Below are positions 8,794 through 17,557 of a stretch of DNA of 64,000 nucleotides, piece after piece. How positions within the stretch are numbered: the stretch's first letter is position 1; every line of letters starts with the position of its first letter. The translations under genes were made by a program, and so were the position numbers. The notes below the pieces were generated by a model that saw nothing but the letters and a program-made list of their open reading frames with translations, was not told the origin of the DNA and did not search any database. The DNA comes from Propionibacteriales bacterium (GTDB taxonomy: Bacteria > Actinomycetota > Actinomycetes > Propionibacteriales > Nocardioidaceae), in assembly GCA_009377795.1 (NCBI GenBank), contig WHTJ01000004.1, forward strand, positions 1-64,000, given 5' to 3'.

Positions 8794-9087
8794 TCAGTCG
8801 TCGATCGAACGCAGCTGCCGGTTCAAGCCGACCAGGTCGGCCTCCGGCCTCGCCGCGAGCCACCGCTCGACCGTGTCCAGCACCGTCGTGCAGTGCGCGG
8901 GCTCACCGGCGACCACGGCCACGCCGATCTCCGTACGCCGGTACAGGTCGTGGTGCCCGGTCTCGGCCGCCGCGACACCGTACCGCCGCTGCAGCTCCGC
9001 CACCAGCGGGCGTACGACGGACCGCTTCTGCTTGAGCGTCGACACCTCGTGCAGCAGGAGATCGAACGCCGCCATGCCTACGAACAC
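8794..9087 (-). CDS. DUF503 family protein
   Basis: 97 residues, the usual size of DUF503 (YlxP-like) proteins. The conserved stretch [19 protein letters not shown] and the later [12 protein letters not shown] are present. The start is placed at GTG 9087 because the family begins with a short strand (VFVG..) followed by the Leu-rich element. The longer frame to 9135 would cover the MITE-like repeat. The gene lies between infB and rbfA, its usual place in actinobacteria and Firmicutes. The function is unproven, probably ribosome- or RNA-linked. A 78-bp repeat element separates it from infB. Confidence 0.9.
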   Translation of the reverse strand: MFVGMAAFDLLLHEVSTLKQKRSVVRPLVAELQRRYGVAAAETGHHDLYRRTEIGVAVVAGEPAHCTTVLDTVERWLAARPEADLVGLNRQLRSIDD

Positions 9088-9097
9088 GGAAATCGAC

Positions 9098-9175
9098 CTA
9101 GGGCCTGTCTGACGGACCGGGCTTCCGGGTTGCACGGGGTAGCGCGGCGGAAATGGTCCATCAAACAGCCCCTAG
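9098..9175. mobile_element. 78-bp MITE-like element at the infB stop codon
   Basis: CTAG stands at both ends (9098-9101 and 9172-9175). The outer 21 bp on each side are inverted repeats with 18 of 21 matches: CTAGGGCCTGTCTGACGGAC on one side and the near-complement of CTAGGGGCTGTTTGATGGAC on the other. The right CTAG supplies the infB TAG stop. There is no coding capacity. The form suggests a miniature inverted-repeat element with a 4-bp target duplication, as made by some IS5-type transposases; a structured intergenic hairpin is the alternative. Confidence 0.55.
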
Positions 9176-12051
9176 CTGCGCGGGACTTCCCGCATCTCGA
9201 AGGTCTCGACCACGTCATCGACCTTGATGTCGTTGTAGTTGCGCAACGTCAGACCGCACTCGAAGCCATCGCGAACCTCGGTCGCGTCGTCGGCGAACCG
9301 CTTCAGCGACGAGATGTCCAGCTGGTCCGCGACGACCGCGCCGTCGCGCAGCAGCCGGGCCTTCGACCTGCGGCGGATCACGCCGCTGGTGACCATGCAG
9401 CCGGCGATGTTGCCCACCTTGGACGAGCGGAACACCTCGCGGATCTCCGCCGTACCGAGTTGGATCTCCTCGAACTCCGGCTTGAGCATGCCCTTGAGCG
9501 CGGCCTCGATCTCCTCGATGGCCTGGTAGATCACCGAGTAGTACCGGATGTCGACGCCCTCGCGCTCGGCCAGGTCGCCGGCCTTGCCGGCGGGCCGCAC
9601 GTTGAATCCGATGATGACGGCCTCCGAGGCGATCGCCAAGTTGACGTCGTTCTCGTTGATCGAGCCGACACCGCGGTCGATGACTCGCAGCGAGACCTCC
9701 TCGCCGACCTCGATCTGCAGGAGCGCGTCCTCGAGCGCCTCGACCGAACCGGAGACGTCGCCCTTGAGGATGAGCAGCAGCTCCTGGCTCTCGCCCTTCT
9801 CCATGCTGGCCATGAAGTCCTCGAGGGTACGCCGCGCACGCCGCCGGGCGTTCGCCGCAGCGCGGGCCCGCGCCTCGCGCTTCTCCGCGATCTGCCGGGC
9901 CATCCGGTCGTCGTCGACCACGAGGAAGCTGTCGCCCGCTCCCGGCACGGCGGTCATGCCGAGGACCAGGACCGGCCGGGACGGCAGAGCCTCCTCGACG
10001 TTCTCGCCGTGCTCGTCGAGCATCGCACGCACCCGGCCGTACGCCGGGCCGACCACCATCGAGTCGCCGACCCGCAACGTGCCGCGCTGCACCAGCACGG
10101 TCGCCACCGGGCCGCGACCCTTGTCGAGGTGCGCCTCGATCGCCACGCCCTGCGCGTCCTGCCCGGGGTTGGCATGCAACTCGAGTGCCGCGTCGGCGGT
10201 CAGCACGATCGCCTCGAGCAGGCCCTCGATGTTCTCCCGGCCCTTCGCGGACACGTCGACGAACATCGTGTCGCCGCCGTACTCCTCCGGCACCAGGCCG
10301 TACTCCGCGAGCTGGCCACGGACCTTCGCCGGATCCGCACCGGGCACGTCGATCTTGTTGACCGCCACCACGATCGGGACGCCGGCCGCCTTCGCGTGGT
10401 TGAGCGCCTCGATCGTCTGCGGCATCACGCCGTCGTCGGCGGCGACCACCAGGATGACGATGTCCGTCGCCTGCGCACCACGCGCGCGCATCGCGGTGAA
10501 CGCCTCGTGGCCCGGGGTGTCGATGAACGTGATCCGGCGTTCCTGGGCGTCGACCTCGGTGGCCACCTGGTAGGCGCCGATGTGCTGCGTGATGCCGCCG
10601 GCCTCGTGCGCCACCACGTCGGCGCTGCGGATGGCGTCCAGCAGCTTGGTCTTGCCGTGGTCGACGTGACCCATGACGGTGACGACCGGCGGGCGGGCGG
10701 CGAGATCCTCGACGCCTCCGGTGTCCTCACCGAACTCGATGTCGAACGACTCCAGGAGCTCGCGGTCCTCGTCCTCGGGCGACACGATCTGGATGTCGTA
10801 GTTCAGCTCCTCACCGAGCACCTTGAGGGTGTCCTCGTTGACCGACTCGGTGGCGGTGACCATCTCGCCGAGATGGAACAGCACCTGGACCAGCGACGCC
10901 GGCTCGGTGTCGATCTTCTCCGCGACGTCGGTGAGCGACGCGCCCCGCGGCAACCGGATGGTCTCTCCGTCGCCCTTGCGGACACGCACGCCGCCGATCG
11001 CCGGCGCCTGCATCTCGTCGAACTCCTGGCGCCGCTGCCGCTTGCTCTTGCGGCCGCGGCGAGACGGGCCGCCGGGACGGCCGAAGGCGCCCTGGGTGGA
11101 CCCGCGACCCCCGCGGCCACCTGGACCGGGACGACCACCCGGACCACCCGGACCACCCGGACCACCGGGGCCACCGGGGCCACCGGGGCCACCGGGACCG
11201 CCCGGGCCGCTCGGCGCTCCGCTGCGACCACGACCGCCGCTCGTCCGGCCCCGGCCGCCCGCGCGCCCGGGCGGAGCGCCCTGGGACGGCGCGCCGCCGC
11301 CGCGGCCGAGCGACGGCGACGTCTGGCGCGGCATCATCGCCGGGTTGGGACGCGGAGCCCCGGGAACACCACCGCCGGAGCGGCGATCACTGCGCCCGGT
11401 GCCGTGCCGCTCGCCGCCGCCGGTGCGGCCGCCGGCCGGGCGGGGGGTCTGGCCCTGTCCGGAACGCCCGCCACCGGGGCGGCGCATGCCCTGCGTGGTG
11501 GAGAACGGGTTGTTTCCCGGGCGCGGCGCACCCGGACGTGGCGCCGGCGGCCGGGGGGTCGGCCGCGGTGTCGGGGTCTCCGGTGCCTTGGCGGCCGGGG
11601 CGTCGACGACGCCGTCGCCGGGCTCGGTCGGTTCCGGCTGCGTGGCCTCCGGCTGTGCCGTCGGCGGTTCGGCGGGCTGGGGTTCGACCTCGGGAGCGGG
11701 CGTGGCCGGTGCGGTGTCCGCGGTCTCCGGTACGACGGCCTCGACCGTCTCGGCGGCCGGCGCTGCACCGTTGGCGTCGGCGGCCGGGGCCTCGGCGGGC
11801 TCCGGCTCGGCGGCCTTCTTGGCGGTTGTCTTCTTGGCGGCCGACTTCTTCGCCGCCTTCTTGGCGGCCTTCTCCGCGCCCAGGGCGCGCAGCTCTTCGC
11901 CGAAGTTCTCGTTGAGGCGGCGTACGACGGGGGCCTCCACCGTGGAGGATGCCGATCGTACGAACTCACCCATATCTGTGAGCTTGGCCAGAACGGCCTT
12001 GCTCTCTACACCGAACTCTTTTGCGAGCTCGTAGACCCGGACCTTTGCCAC
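9172..12051 (-). CDS. infB: Translation initiation factor IF-2
   Basis: 959 residues. IF2_N ([15 protein letters not shown]) is at the start, followed by a long Ala/Pro/Glu-rich linker, a basic Gly/Arg/Pro-rich section and a collagen-like (GGP)n tract near residues 280-307. A second N-terminal helical module comes next, then the GTPase domain with G1 GHVDHGKT (about 459), G3 DTPGHEAF (about 509) and G4 NKID (about 567). Domains II, III and the fMet-tRNA-binding C-terminal domain follow. It places initiator tRNA in the 30S P-site. The GTG start follows GGGAGA. The operon position after ylxR is canonical. The TAG stop lies within a MITE-like element. Confidence 0.97.
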   Translation of the reverse strand: MAKVRVYELAKEFGVESKAVLAKLTDMGEFVRSASSTVEAPVVRRLNENFGEELRALGAEKAAKKAAKKSAAKKTTAKKAAEPEPAEAPAADANGAAPAAETVEAVVPETADTAPATPAPEVEPQPAEPPTAQPEATQPEPTEPGDGVVDAPAAKAPETPTPRPTPRPPAPRPGAPRPGNNPFSTTQGMRRPGGGRSGQGQTPRPAGGRTGGGERHGTGRSDRRSGGGVPGAPRPNPAMMPRQTSPSLGRGGGAPSQGAPPGRAGGRGRTSGGRGRSGAPSGPGGPGGPGGPGGPGGPGGPGGPGGRPGPGGRGGRGSTQGAFGRPGGPSRRGRKSKRQRRQEFDEMQAPAIGGVRVRKGDGETIRLPRGASLTDVAEKIDTEPASLVQVLFHLGEMVTATESVNEDTLKVLGEELNYDIQIVSPEDEDRELLESFDIEFGEDTGGVEDLAARPPVVTVMGHVDHGKTKLLDAIRSADVVAHEAGGITQHIGAYQVATEVDAQERRITFIDTPGHEAFTAMRARGAQATDIVILVVAADDGVMPQTIEALNHAKAAGVPIVVAVNKIDVPGADPAKVRGQLAEYGLVPEEYGGDTMFVDVSAKGRENIEGLLEAIVLTADAALELHANPGQDAQGVAIEAHLDKGRGPVATVLVQRGTLRVGDSMVVGPAYGRVRAMLDEHGENVEEALPSRPVLVLGMTAVPGAGDSFLVVDDDRMARQIAEKREARARAAANARRRARRTLEDFMASMEKGESQELLLILKGDVSGSVEALEDALLQIEVGEEVSLRVIDRGVGSINENDVNLAIASEAVIIGFNVRPAGKAGDLAEREGVDIRYYSVIYQAIEEIEAALKGMLKPEFEEIQLGTAEIREVFRSSKVGNIAGCMVTSGVIRRRSKARLLRDGAVVADQLDISSLKRFADDATEVRDGFECGLTLRNYNDIKVDDVVETFEMREVPRS

Positions 12052-12213
12052 TACTCTCCCTCTCGGCCCGGATCTAGACGATGCCGGACCGTTAGTCGAC
12101 GGACGTACTCATCGCGAAGAACTCATCGCTGGTTCATGAGCTAGTGCTCCGCTTCCTCTCGGTCGCTGCATCTGTGTGATGCCGCGTGACTGTCTGGCAG
12201 CCGCTTACGGCGG

Positions 12214-12537
12214 CTACCGTACTGCCTTCCGGGTGCCGGCCGGCGCCCGGGCCTGGACATAGGCCCGCAGCGCACTCAGGTCGAACGGTCCCTCGACCCG
12301 GAAGGCTCGAGAGAACACTCGACGGCGCTCGGCTTGGTCCAGACACGCCACCGCGAGGTGCAGGTGCGCCCCGCGGCCCGCTGCCGTGCCGAGTGGATCG
12401 GGTGCGACGGCCTTGACGACCGCATCACCGTGCACCACAAGACGCAACAACTCGGACTTCGGCGATCGCTCGCGACATCCCATACATGTGCGCATCGGCT
12501 TTGCAGGCGCGGAATCAGACGCGGTCGATCGACCCAC
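12214..12537 (-). CDS. YlxR family RNA-binding / regulatory protein
   Basis: 107 residues of the YlxR (DUF448) fold: MRTCMGCRERSPKSELLRLV and then GRGAHLHLAVACLDQAERRR. Both are signatures of the family, which lies between nusA and infB across Gram-positives, as here. Homologues are reported to bind RNA or act as nucleoid-type regulators. The start is uncertain: GTG 12537 is the longest choice and lacks a good ribosome binding site, while the ATG at 12495 begins exactly at the conserved domain. The stretch 12052-12213 between it and infB contains no gene. Confidence 0.9.
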   Translation of the reverse strand: MGRSTASDSAPAKPMRTCMGCRERSPKSELLRLVVHGDAVVKAVAPDPLGTAAGRGAHLHLAVACLDQAERRRVFSRAFRVEGPFDLSALRAYVQARAPAGTRKAVR

Positions 12538-12571
12538 CGCGACGAGTCTACCCGGTATCGTCCAAACCGGC

Positions 12572-13579
12572 CTAGTCGGCGGTCGGCGACGAGGGCTGCG
12601 GGGAGTGCGGGGCGGTGTCCGAACGGATGTCGATCCGCCATCCGGTGAGCCGCGCCGCCAGCCGGGCGTTCTGGCCCTCCTTGCCGATCGCGAGGGACAG
12701 CTGGAAGTCCGGGACGGTCACCCTCGCGGCGCGGGCGACCGGATCCACGATCTCCACCGCGGACACCCGGGCCGGCGACAGCGCGTTCGCGATCATCTCG
12801 GCCGGGTCCTCGGACCAGTCGACGATGTCGATCTTCTCCCCGTGCAGCTCGCTCATGACGTTGCGGACCCGCTGGCCCATGGGGCCGATGCAGGCGCCCT
12901 TGGCGTTGACACCGGCGCGCGCCGAGCGTACGGCGATCTTGCTGCGATGGCCGGCCTCGCGGGCGATGGTCGTGATCTCGATGGTGCCGTCGGCGACCTC
13001 GGGGACCTCCAGCGCGAACAGCTTCTTCACCAGGTTCGGATGCGACCGCGACAGCATCACCTGGGGACCGCGCGGCCCCCGCCGTACGCTCACCACCAGG
13101 CACCGGATCCGGCTGCCGTGCTCATAGCGCTCACCGGGAACCCGCTCGGCCCTGGGCAGGAGGGCCTCCAGCCGTCCCAGGTCGACCATCACGTCGTCGG
13201 CGGTCTGGCCCTGCTGGACGATGCCGGAGACGATGTCGCCCTCGTGCTGGGAGAACTCGCCGAACTTCGCCTCGTCCTCGGCGTCCCGAAGCCGTTGCAG
13301 GATGATCTGCCGCGCGGTGGTGGCCGCGATCCGGCCGAATCCCTCCGGGGTGTCGTCGTACTCCCGGTACTCCGGCTCGACGCCCTCACCGGTCGGCTCG
13401 CGCGCGAGCACCGTGACGTGTCCTGACTTGCGATCCAGGTGGACGCGCGCGTCCTGCTGAGCACCGGGGGTGCGGTGGTAGGCCACCAGCAGGGCCTGCT
13501 CGATCGCCTCGACCACGACGTCGAGGGAGATGTCCTTCTCCCGCTCCAGCACCCGCAGGGCATTCATGTCGATGTCCAC
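12572..13579 (-). CDS. nusA: Transcription termination/antitermination factor NusA
   Basis: 335 residues, the usual short actinobacterial NusA without the C-terminal acidic repeats. Order: N-terminal RNAP-binding domain ([20 protein letters not shown]), S1 domain ([20 protein letters not shown]), KH1 ([20 protein letters not shown]) and KH2 ([19 protein letters not shown]). It controls pausing and termination and supports rRNA antitermination. The GTG at 13579 lies 4 bp after the rimP stop with an AGAGGG site inside rimP, and the homology begins there. The open frame extends upstream to 13747 without meaning. Confidence 0.96.
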   Translation of the reverse strand: MDIDMNALRVLEREKDISLDVVVEAIEQALLVAYHRTPGAQQDARVHLDRKSGHVTVLAREPTGEGVEPEYREYDDTPEGFGRIAATTARQIILQRLRDAEDEAKFGEFSQHEGDIVSGIVQQGQTADDVMVDLGRLEALLPRAERVPGERYEHGSRIRCLVVSVRRGPRGPQVMLSRSHPNLVKKLFALEVPEVADGTIEITTIAREAGHRSKIAVRSARAGVNAKGACIGPMGQRVRNVMSELHGEKIDIVDWSEDPAEMIANALSPARVSAVEIVDPVARAARVTVPDFQLSLAIGKEGQNARLAARLTGWRIDIRSDTAPHSPQPSSPTAD

Positions 13580-13583
13580 GCGG

Positions 13584-14099
13584 TCAGCCCTCTTCTCGGT
13601 CGTCCGCGGAGGCGTCCGCGGAGGCGTCCGCTTCGGCGGTCGCCGGATTGAACTCGACCTGGATGTGCGCCTTGGCGACGTCGGTGTACACGATGTCGTG
13701 GGATACACCGTCGACGTCGATCCGGGCCGCCGACTCGCCGGCCTCAACGATCCGGCCCGTGAGCGGCTCGTGGTGTGGGCGGGACACCTTCACCAGACGG
13801 CCGACGTTACGGCGCCAGTGCCGGGGTTCGGTCAGTGGACGGTCGGTTCCGCGTGAGGTGACCTCCAGGGTGTACGACATCTCCCCCATGAGGTCCTCGG
13901 CATCGAGCCGACGGGACACCAGCCGGGTGGTGTCGGCGATGTCATCGAGGGTGACGCCGCCATCCCGGTCGACCACCACCCGTACGACCCGGCGGCGGCC
14001 CGCGGTGGCCACCTCGATGTCCTCCAGGTCCAGCCCAGCGCCTTCAACGGCGGGGCGCAGCGCATCGACGAGCCGGTCACGAGTGGCGATGAAGCTCAT
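13584..14099 (-). CDS. rimP: Ribosome maturation factor RimP
   Basis: 171 residues. The N-terminal domain has [20 protein letters not shown] and [18 protein letters not shown]; the C-terminal SH3-like domain has [20 protein letters not shown] and GRLVKVSRP. It assists 30S maturation. The ATG at 14099 has GAGGAGG at ideal distance. It is the first gene of the rimP-nusA-ylxR-infB-DUF503-rbfA-truB operon; the promoter must lie in 14100-14218, which it shares with the divergent lipoprotein gene. An acidic Ala/Asp-rich tail of about 20 residues ([11 protein letters not shown]) closes the protein. Confidence 0.95.
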   Translation of the reverse strand: MSFIATRDRLVDALRPAVEGAGLDLEDIEVATAGRRRVVRVVVDRDGGVTLDDIADTTRLVSRRLDAEDLMGEMSYTLEVTSRGTDRPLTEPRHWRRNVGRLVKVSRPHHEPLTGRIVEAGESAARIDVDGVSHDIVYTDVAKAHIQVEFNPATAEADASADASADDREEG

Positions 14100-14204
14100 G
14101 GCGACCTCCTCGCTCTGCTGTTATGTGGTCACACCATATACACCCCACCCTCGCACTATCCCAGCTATGGATCGGTCCGGCTCGGCAGCGGCGCGGGCGG
14201 CCGG

Positions 14205-14221
14205 TAATCTCGGGTCTCATG
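14205..14221 (+). promoter_or_regulatory. Candidate leaderless promoter of the Tat lipoprotein gene
   Basis: TAATCT (14205-14210), a good actinobacterial -10 (TANNNT), ends 8 nt before the ATG at 14219. There is no Shine-Dalgarno sequence before that ATG. Transcription would start at or next to the start codon. Inferred. Confidence 0.45.
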
Positions 14222-14737
14222 CCGGCTCGTCCCTCTCGTCGTACCGTGTTGACGGCGGCCGTTCTGCTGCCGGGGTCGCTGGCCGCAGGCTGCACGCTGA
14301 GCGACGGGACGGCACCCGCGCGGCAACGTACCGCCGCTCCGGCGGACAATCCTGATCTCAGTCTGCTGGACGACGCGGTCGAAGTGAACGCCTCCCTGAT
14401 CGAGGTGTACGAGCGCACGATCGAACGGCATCCGGACCTAGAGCGGACGCTGCGCCCGCTGCTTCGTTCCCATCGCGCGCATGCGTCCGCGTTCGGCGAC
14501 GCCGCGCCGGCGGGCGCCGACCGGCGATCCCGAGGCCCGTCCGGGCGAGGCCCCCGCGTTCCGCCGCGCGCGGCGGCGGCGCTCCGCAACCTCAGCGACC
14601 ACGAGTCCGAGAACGAGCGCGGTTGCCAGATGCGGGCGCGGCGAGCGGCCTCCGGGGAGTTCGCGCGGCTGCTCGCGTCGATCGCGGCGTGCTCGGCTCA
14701 GCATCGGTGGGTGCTGGAACGGGCGGCGGTCTCGTGA
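14219..14737 (+). CDS. Twin-arginine lipoprotein, probable helical bundle
   Basis: 172 residues. The N-terminus RPSRRTVLTAAVLLPGSLAAGC combines a twin-arginine stretch with a lipobox (LAAGC), so it is predicted to be a Tat-exported lipoprotein. After a Thr/Ala/Pro linker come helices (LLDDAVEVNASLIEVYERTI; FARLLASIAACSAQHRWVL) reminiscent of the ferritin-like DUF4439 bundle of the next gene. The GTGA overlap with that gene (14734-14737) implies coupling; the pair is often found together. The central stretch GADRRSRGPSGRGPRVPPRA is low in complexity. No metal-binding motif is certain. Confidence 0.8.
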   Translation: MPARPSRRTVLTAAVLLPGSLAAGCTLSDGTAPARQRTAAPADNPDLSLLDDAVEVNASLIEVYERTIERHPDLERTLRPLLRSHRAHASAFGDAAPAGADRRSRGPSGRGPRVPPRAAAALRNLSDHESENERGCQMRARRAASGEFARLLASIAACSAQHRWVLERAAVS

Positions 14738-15135
14738 CGGCCGGGCGCGAGGCGTTGCAGCGCGCGCTCGCCGCGGAGCACGCGGCGGTGTACGGGTACG
14801 GCGTGGTCGGCGGCGTACTGGGAGAGGACTCGTCGCTCGCGACCACCGGCTACGCGGATCACCGCGGACACCGCGACCGGCTGATCGAGCTGATCGGCGC
14901 GGACGCCGTCGCGGCGGAGCCGGCGTACCAGCTGCCGTTCCGGGTGTCGAACGAGAGGCAGGCCGAGCGGCTGGGCATAGAGATCGAGCACCGCTGCGCG
15001 AAGGTCTATGCCGGGGTGGTGTCGCAGACGACCGGTAAGCACCGCATGCTCGCGGCGCGGTCGCTCGCCGAGTGCGCGGTCCGGGCGCTCGATTGGGGTG
15101 CCGACCCCGAGCCGTTTCCCGGCCTGGGCGACTGA
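14734..15135 (+). CDS. DUF4439 ferritin-like protein
   Basis: 133 residues, all-helical. The ferritin-like DUF4439 signature is REALQRALAAEHAAVYGYGV with the EHAA metal-ligand-like pair, followed by HRGHRDRLIELI and a third helix, IEHRCAKVYAGVVSQ. It lacks a signal peptide, so it is probably cytosolic or acts at the membrane with the upstream lipoprotein, whose stop overlaps its GTG start. The family has no proven role; a di-iron or structural bundle is possible. It converges on the M43 protease gene, and a palindromic repeat fills the junction. Confidence 0.85.
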   Translation: MTAGREALQRALAAEHAAVYGYGVVGGVLGEDSSLATTGYADHRGHRDRLIELIGADAVAAEPAYQLPFRVSNERQAERLGIEIEHRCAKVYAGVVSQTTGKHRMLAARSLAECAVRALDWGADPEPFPGLGD

Positions 15136-15184
15136 CGTCGCTACCGGCTCTTCCCTCCGCCAGGACAACGCCGAAACCGCCTTT

Positions 15185-15239
15185 GCGTGGCGCGTTCTGG
15201 CCGCGATCTGGCAATCTTCCGAGCCAGAACGCGCCACGC
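15185..15239. repeat. Interspersed palindromic repeat, family 2
   Basis: Perfect 17-bp arms, GCGTGGCGCGTTCTGGC and its complement, with a 21-bp centre. It lies at the convergent junction between the DUF4439 gene and the M43 protease gene. Relatives lie at 24826-24917 and 54464-54520. It could form a strong bidirectional hairpin; no T-run follows on either strand. Confidence 0.85.
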
Positions 15240-15258
15240 GTGCCAGGCTCAGACAGAC

Positions 15259-16230
15259 CTAGGCGCGGTAAGCCGCCCACATGTTGTTCATCCGCGAGTT
15301 CTGCCCGCTGGTGAACTGGTTGTAACAGGTGTCGTAGGAGTAGTCCATGTAGTTGTGGATCGGGTCCTTGCCGGATGATCCGCAGGTGTCCTTGCCTTCC
15401 GGACAACCCTGGCTCGGGGTGGCCTCGGCCGGCGTGTCCCCGACGTGGTCGCCGGGTGCCGCGCATCCGCCCTGGAAGGTGTGCCACAGACCCAGCCAGT
15501 GTCCCGACTCGTGGGTCGCGGTCTTGCCGCGGTTGTAGTGGGTCAAGGACCCGCCGGGAACCGACCGGAAATGCACCCGGATGCCGTCCAGCTTGGGGCG
15601 GTCGGCCTGCTGCCACGGGAAGGTCGCGATGCCGAGCACGTCGAGGTTGAGCGTCCAGATGTTCAGTGCGCGCCGACCGCCCTGGCGGGTGATGCGGCGC
15701 ATCTTGAGCGAGCGGTTGCCGTTGAACCAGCGGGTGTTGCGGTACCTGGTCCGGTCCTTCAGGTCGAATCGGAAGCTGGTGTTCGCGGCGGCGTCGGACT
15801 CCCGTCCGGCGTACGTTCGGTTGAGCACCTTGATCTGCCGGTCGATCCGCTTGTTCGACACGCCACCCTTGCCCGACTTGCTCCTGATCACATGGAAATA
15901 GACTGGAATCCGCCGGATCTCGGTGGCCTGGACGTCCCCCTGGGACCCGGCGGCCGCGTTCTTGCGGGCCAGGATCCGGTCGGTGCGCCGTTCGATCGCG
16001 GCCCGCTCGGCGGTGGTGTAGTGCCTGGTGTCGTGCACGTCGCGCCCGATCCGGCCCCGCGCTGCGTCGGCGGCGTCCGCGGACTCGTCCGCGCACCGGT
16101 CGGGCGGCCGCGCGGGTGCGGGCTCGGCCGCCGGCGCGTACCCCGGACCGGATCCCCCGACGCCCACGAAGGCGAGCGCCGACAGCACGGCGACCGCACG
16201 GCGGCTCACGCGGCGTGATCGCCAGAGCAT
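15259..16230 (-). CDS. Secreted zinc metalloprotease, M43 (pappalysin-like) family
   Basis: 323 residues. An N-terminal signal (RRVSRRAVAVLSALAFVGVG) precedes an Ala/Pro linker and a pro-region. The catalytic motif HESGHWLGLWHTF (HExxHxxGxxH, about residues 239-251) and the Met-turn region HNYMDYSYDTCY identify a metzincin of family M43B (cytophagalysin/PAPP-A like). Strand RRIPVYFHVI is the usual start of the catalytic domain. Paired cysteines suggest disulfides after export. The ATG has GGGAG. The gene is monocistronic, with a 347-bp gene-free region upstream. Confidence 0.93.
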   Translation of the reverse strand: MLWRSRRVSRRAVAVLSALAFVGVGGSGPGYAPAAEPAPARPPDRCADESADAADAARGRIGRDVHDTRHYTTAERAAIERRTDRILARKNAAAGSQGDVQATEIRRIPVYFHVIRSKSGKGGVSNKRIDRQIKVLNRTYAGRESDAAANTSFRFDLKDRTRYRNTRWFNGNRSLKMRRITRQGGRRALNIWTLNLDVLGIATFPWQQADRPKLDGIRVHFRSVPGGSLTHYNRGKTATHESGHWLGLWHTFQGGCAAPGDHVGDTPAEATPSQGCPEGKDTCGSSGKDPIHNYMDYSYDTCYNQFTSGQNSRMNNMWAAYRA

Positions 16231-16577
16231 GTGCGACTCCCGGATTCAAGCAACTACCGGACCGATTTGACCCGGTTCGCACTCTAGGTTGGCAGCCGGC
16301 CGGTGTGAAGGGGGGCGCACGCATCCGTCTCGGCTGGTGAGCCCGTCGACGTGACCGACACTACGTCCCGGCGGGGCTCCGCGCGACGGCCAGATGTCCG
16401 GATCAGGACATTCGGCCGCATCAGAACCGTCCAGCCGGTTGACTACTGTCTGTCGTCGCTGCCGGAGGGAGCGTCGCGCAAGGGCTCAGCCGCACTCCCG
16501 CCGCAGAGGAGTGGGTATGTGGTGACGTCGCAGGGGTACGGCACCGCATGCCCACCCGACGACTACCCACCCGCCGG
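16231..16577. other. Gene-free region upstream of the M43 protease gene
   Basis: 347 bp without a supported gene. It must carry the protease promoter and the end of the LuxR gene transcript. One exact inverted repeat, ATGTCC-N6-GGACAT (16394-16411), is visible, plus an isolated TTGACT near 16438. Nothing else stands out. Confidence 0.5.
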
Positions 16578-17312
16578 CTACACCAGGCCGTACCGGGCGG
16601 CCACGACTCCGAGCTGGAACCGGCTGTCCACCCCGAAAATGCGGCACAATCGGGCGATCTCCCGCCGGATGGTGCGGTCCGTCACCCTGAGATGGCGCGC
16701 GATGACCGCATCACTGAGACCGGAGCTGAGCAGGCTCAGGATCTCCTGTTGCCGTCCGGAGACCTCGCGGCCGGTGCTGTCCGGAACCAGCTCACCCAGG
16801 CGCACAGCGCGCTGCCACGTGACGTCGAACGCCCGGTGGATCGGCCGAAGGAGCGGCGCGTCGCGGACGAGCAGCGCCGCCTGGACGGTCGGAACACCGG
16901 GTACCGGCACCAGGGCGGCGGTCTGGTCGTAGGCGAGCATCTGCTGGATGGGCAGTTCCTCGGCCGCCCGCAGGTCGTCGCCCACCGCGGTCAGCGCGCG
17001 GAGGTACGCCGGTGAGGTCTGTCCGGCCAGCCGTTCGGGAGGCGAGAGGCTCTGTTGTACGACGCCGCGCTCGGACATCTGGGCGACGTCCCTGATCCGC
17101 CTGCTATGCGACTCGTTGCGGGGAAGCGGAGGGCTGGAATGGATCGCGCGGGTGCGGGACTGGCACCCGTCGGTCAGCTCGTCGCGCACGCGATGGATCT
17201 CGCCCAGACCGTCGAGCCGCCGCACTCTGGGATCGTCCGGCCGCGCCGCGATGTCCGCGAACTCCCGCAACGCCTGGGTCAGCTCGCGCTTGACCCGCCT
17301 GGCATCGGACAT
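16578..17312 (-). CDS. LuxR-type transcriptional regulator
   Basis: 244 residues. The C-terminal 65 residues are a LuxR/NarL helix-turn-helix (GREVSGRQQEILSLLSSGLS, then DAVIARHLRVTDRTIRREIA). The N-terminal half is a helical region plus a domain with PIQQMLAYDQTAALVP and an RAAEELPI motif, as in actinobacterial TrmB/LuxR-type regulators that have no receiver phosphorylation site. The signal is unknown. The ATG at 17312 follows GGAGGGAGGACGG, a very strong ribosome binding site; the frame stays open to 17462 without homology. It neighbours the M43 protease and proS on the same strand, but no functional link is shown. Confidence 0.88.
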   Translation of the reverse strand: MSDARRVKRELTQALREFADIAARPDDPRVRRLDGLGEIHRVRDELTDGCQSRTRAIHSSPPLPRNESHSRRIRDVAQMSERGVVQQSLSPPERLAGQTSPAYLRALTAVGDDLRAAEELPIQQMLAYDQTAALVPVPGVPTVQAALLVRDAPLLRPIHRAFDVTWQRAVRLGELVPDSTGREVSGRQQEILSLLSSGLSDAVIARHLRVTDRTIRREIARLCRIFGVDSRFQLGVVAARYGLV

Positions 17313-17557
17313 CGACCGTCCTCCCTCCTGCGCGCGGCACCTCGTCATAGTGTCCTTAGTCGACTGCCGAACGTCCAGATCTGAACTCGAGCAATGTCCG
17401 TGACCTCCATCGCCCCTGACCGAGACCACGCCGCGACCGCGGAATGTCACTGTACGAAACAAAAACCGCGGTCAATCCGATGCACCGCGACGCCGTCTGC
17501 GAACCCTGCACATGTGGCGAAGCCCACATCGCGTTGAATGCGCGGCGGCCGGAACAC

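Noticed and set aside
8893-12144. Plus-strand open frame of 1083 codons across infB
   Set aside because: It is the antisense shadow of infB, produced by the high GC content; composition is Arg/His/Asp/Val-rich without domains, while the minus strand encodes a complete IF-2.
14481-14640. Possible frameshift in the Tat lipoprotein gene
   Set aside because: The central residues look poor, but one frame runs from the signal peptide to the final helix and the overlap with the next gene, so no indel is needed.
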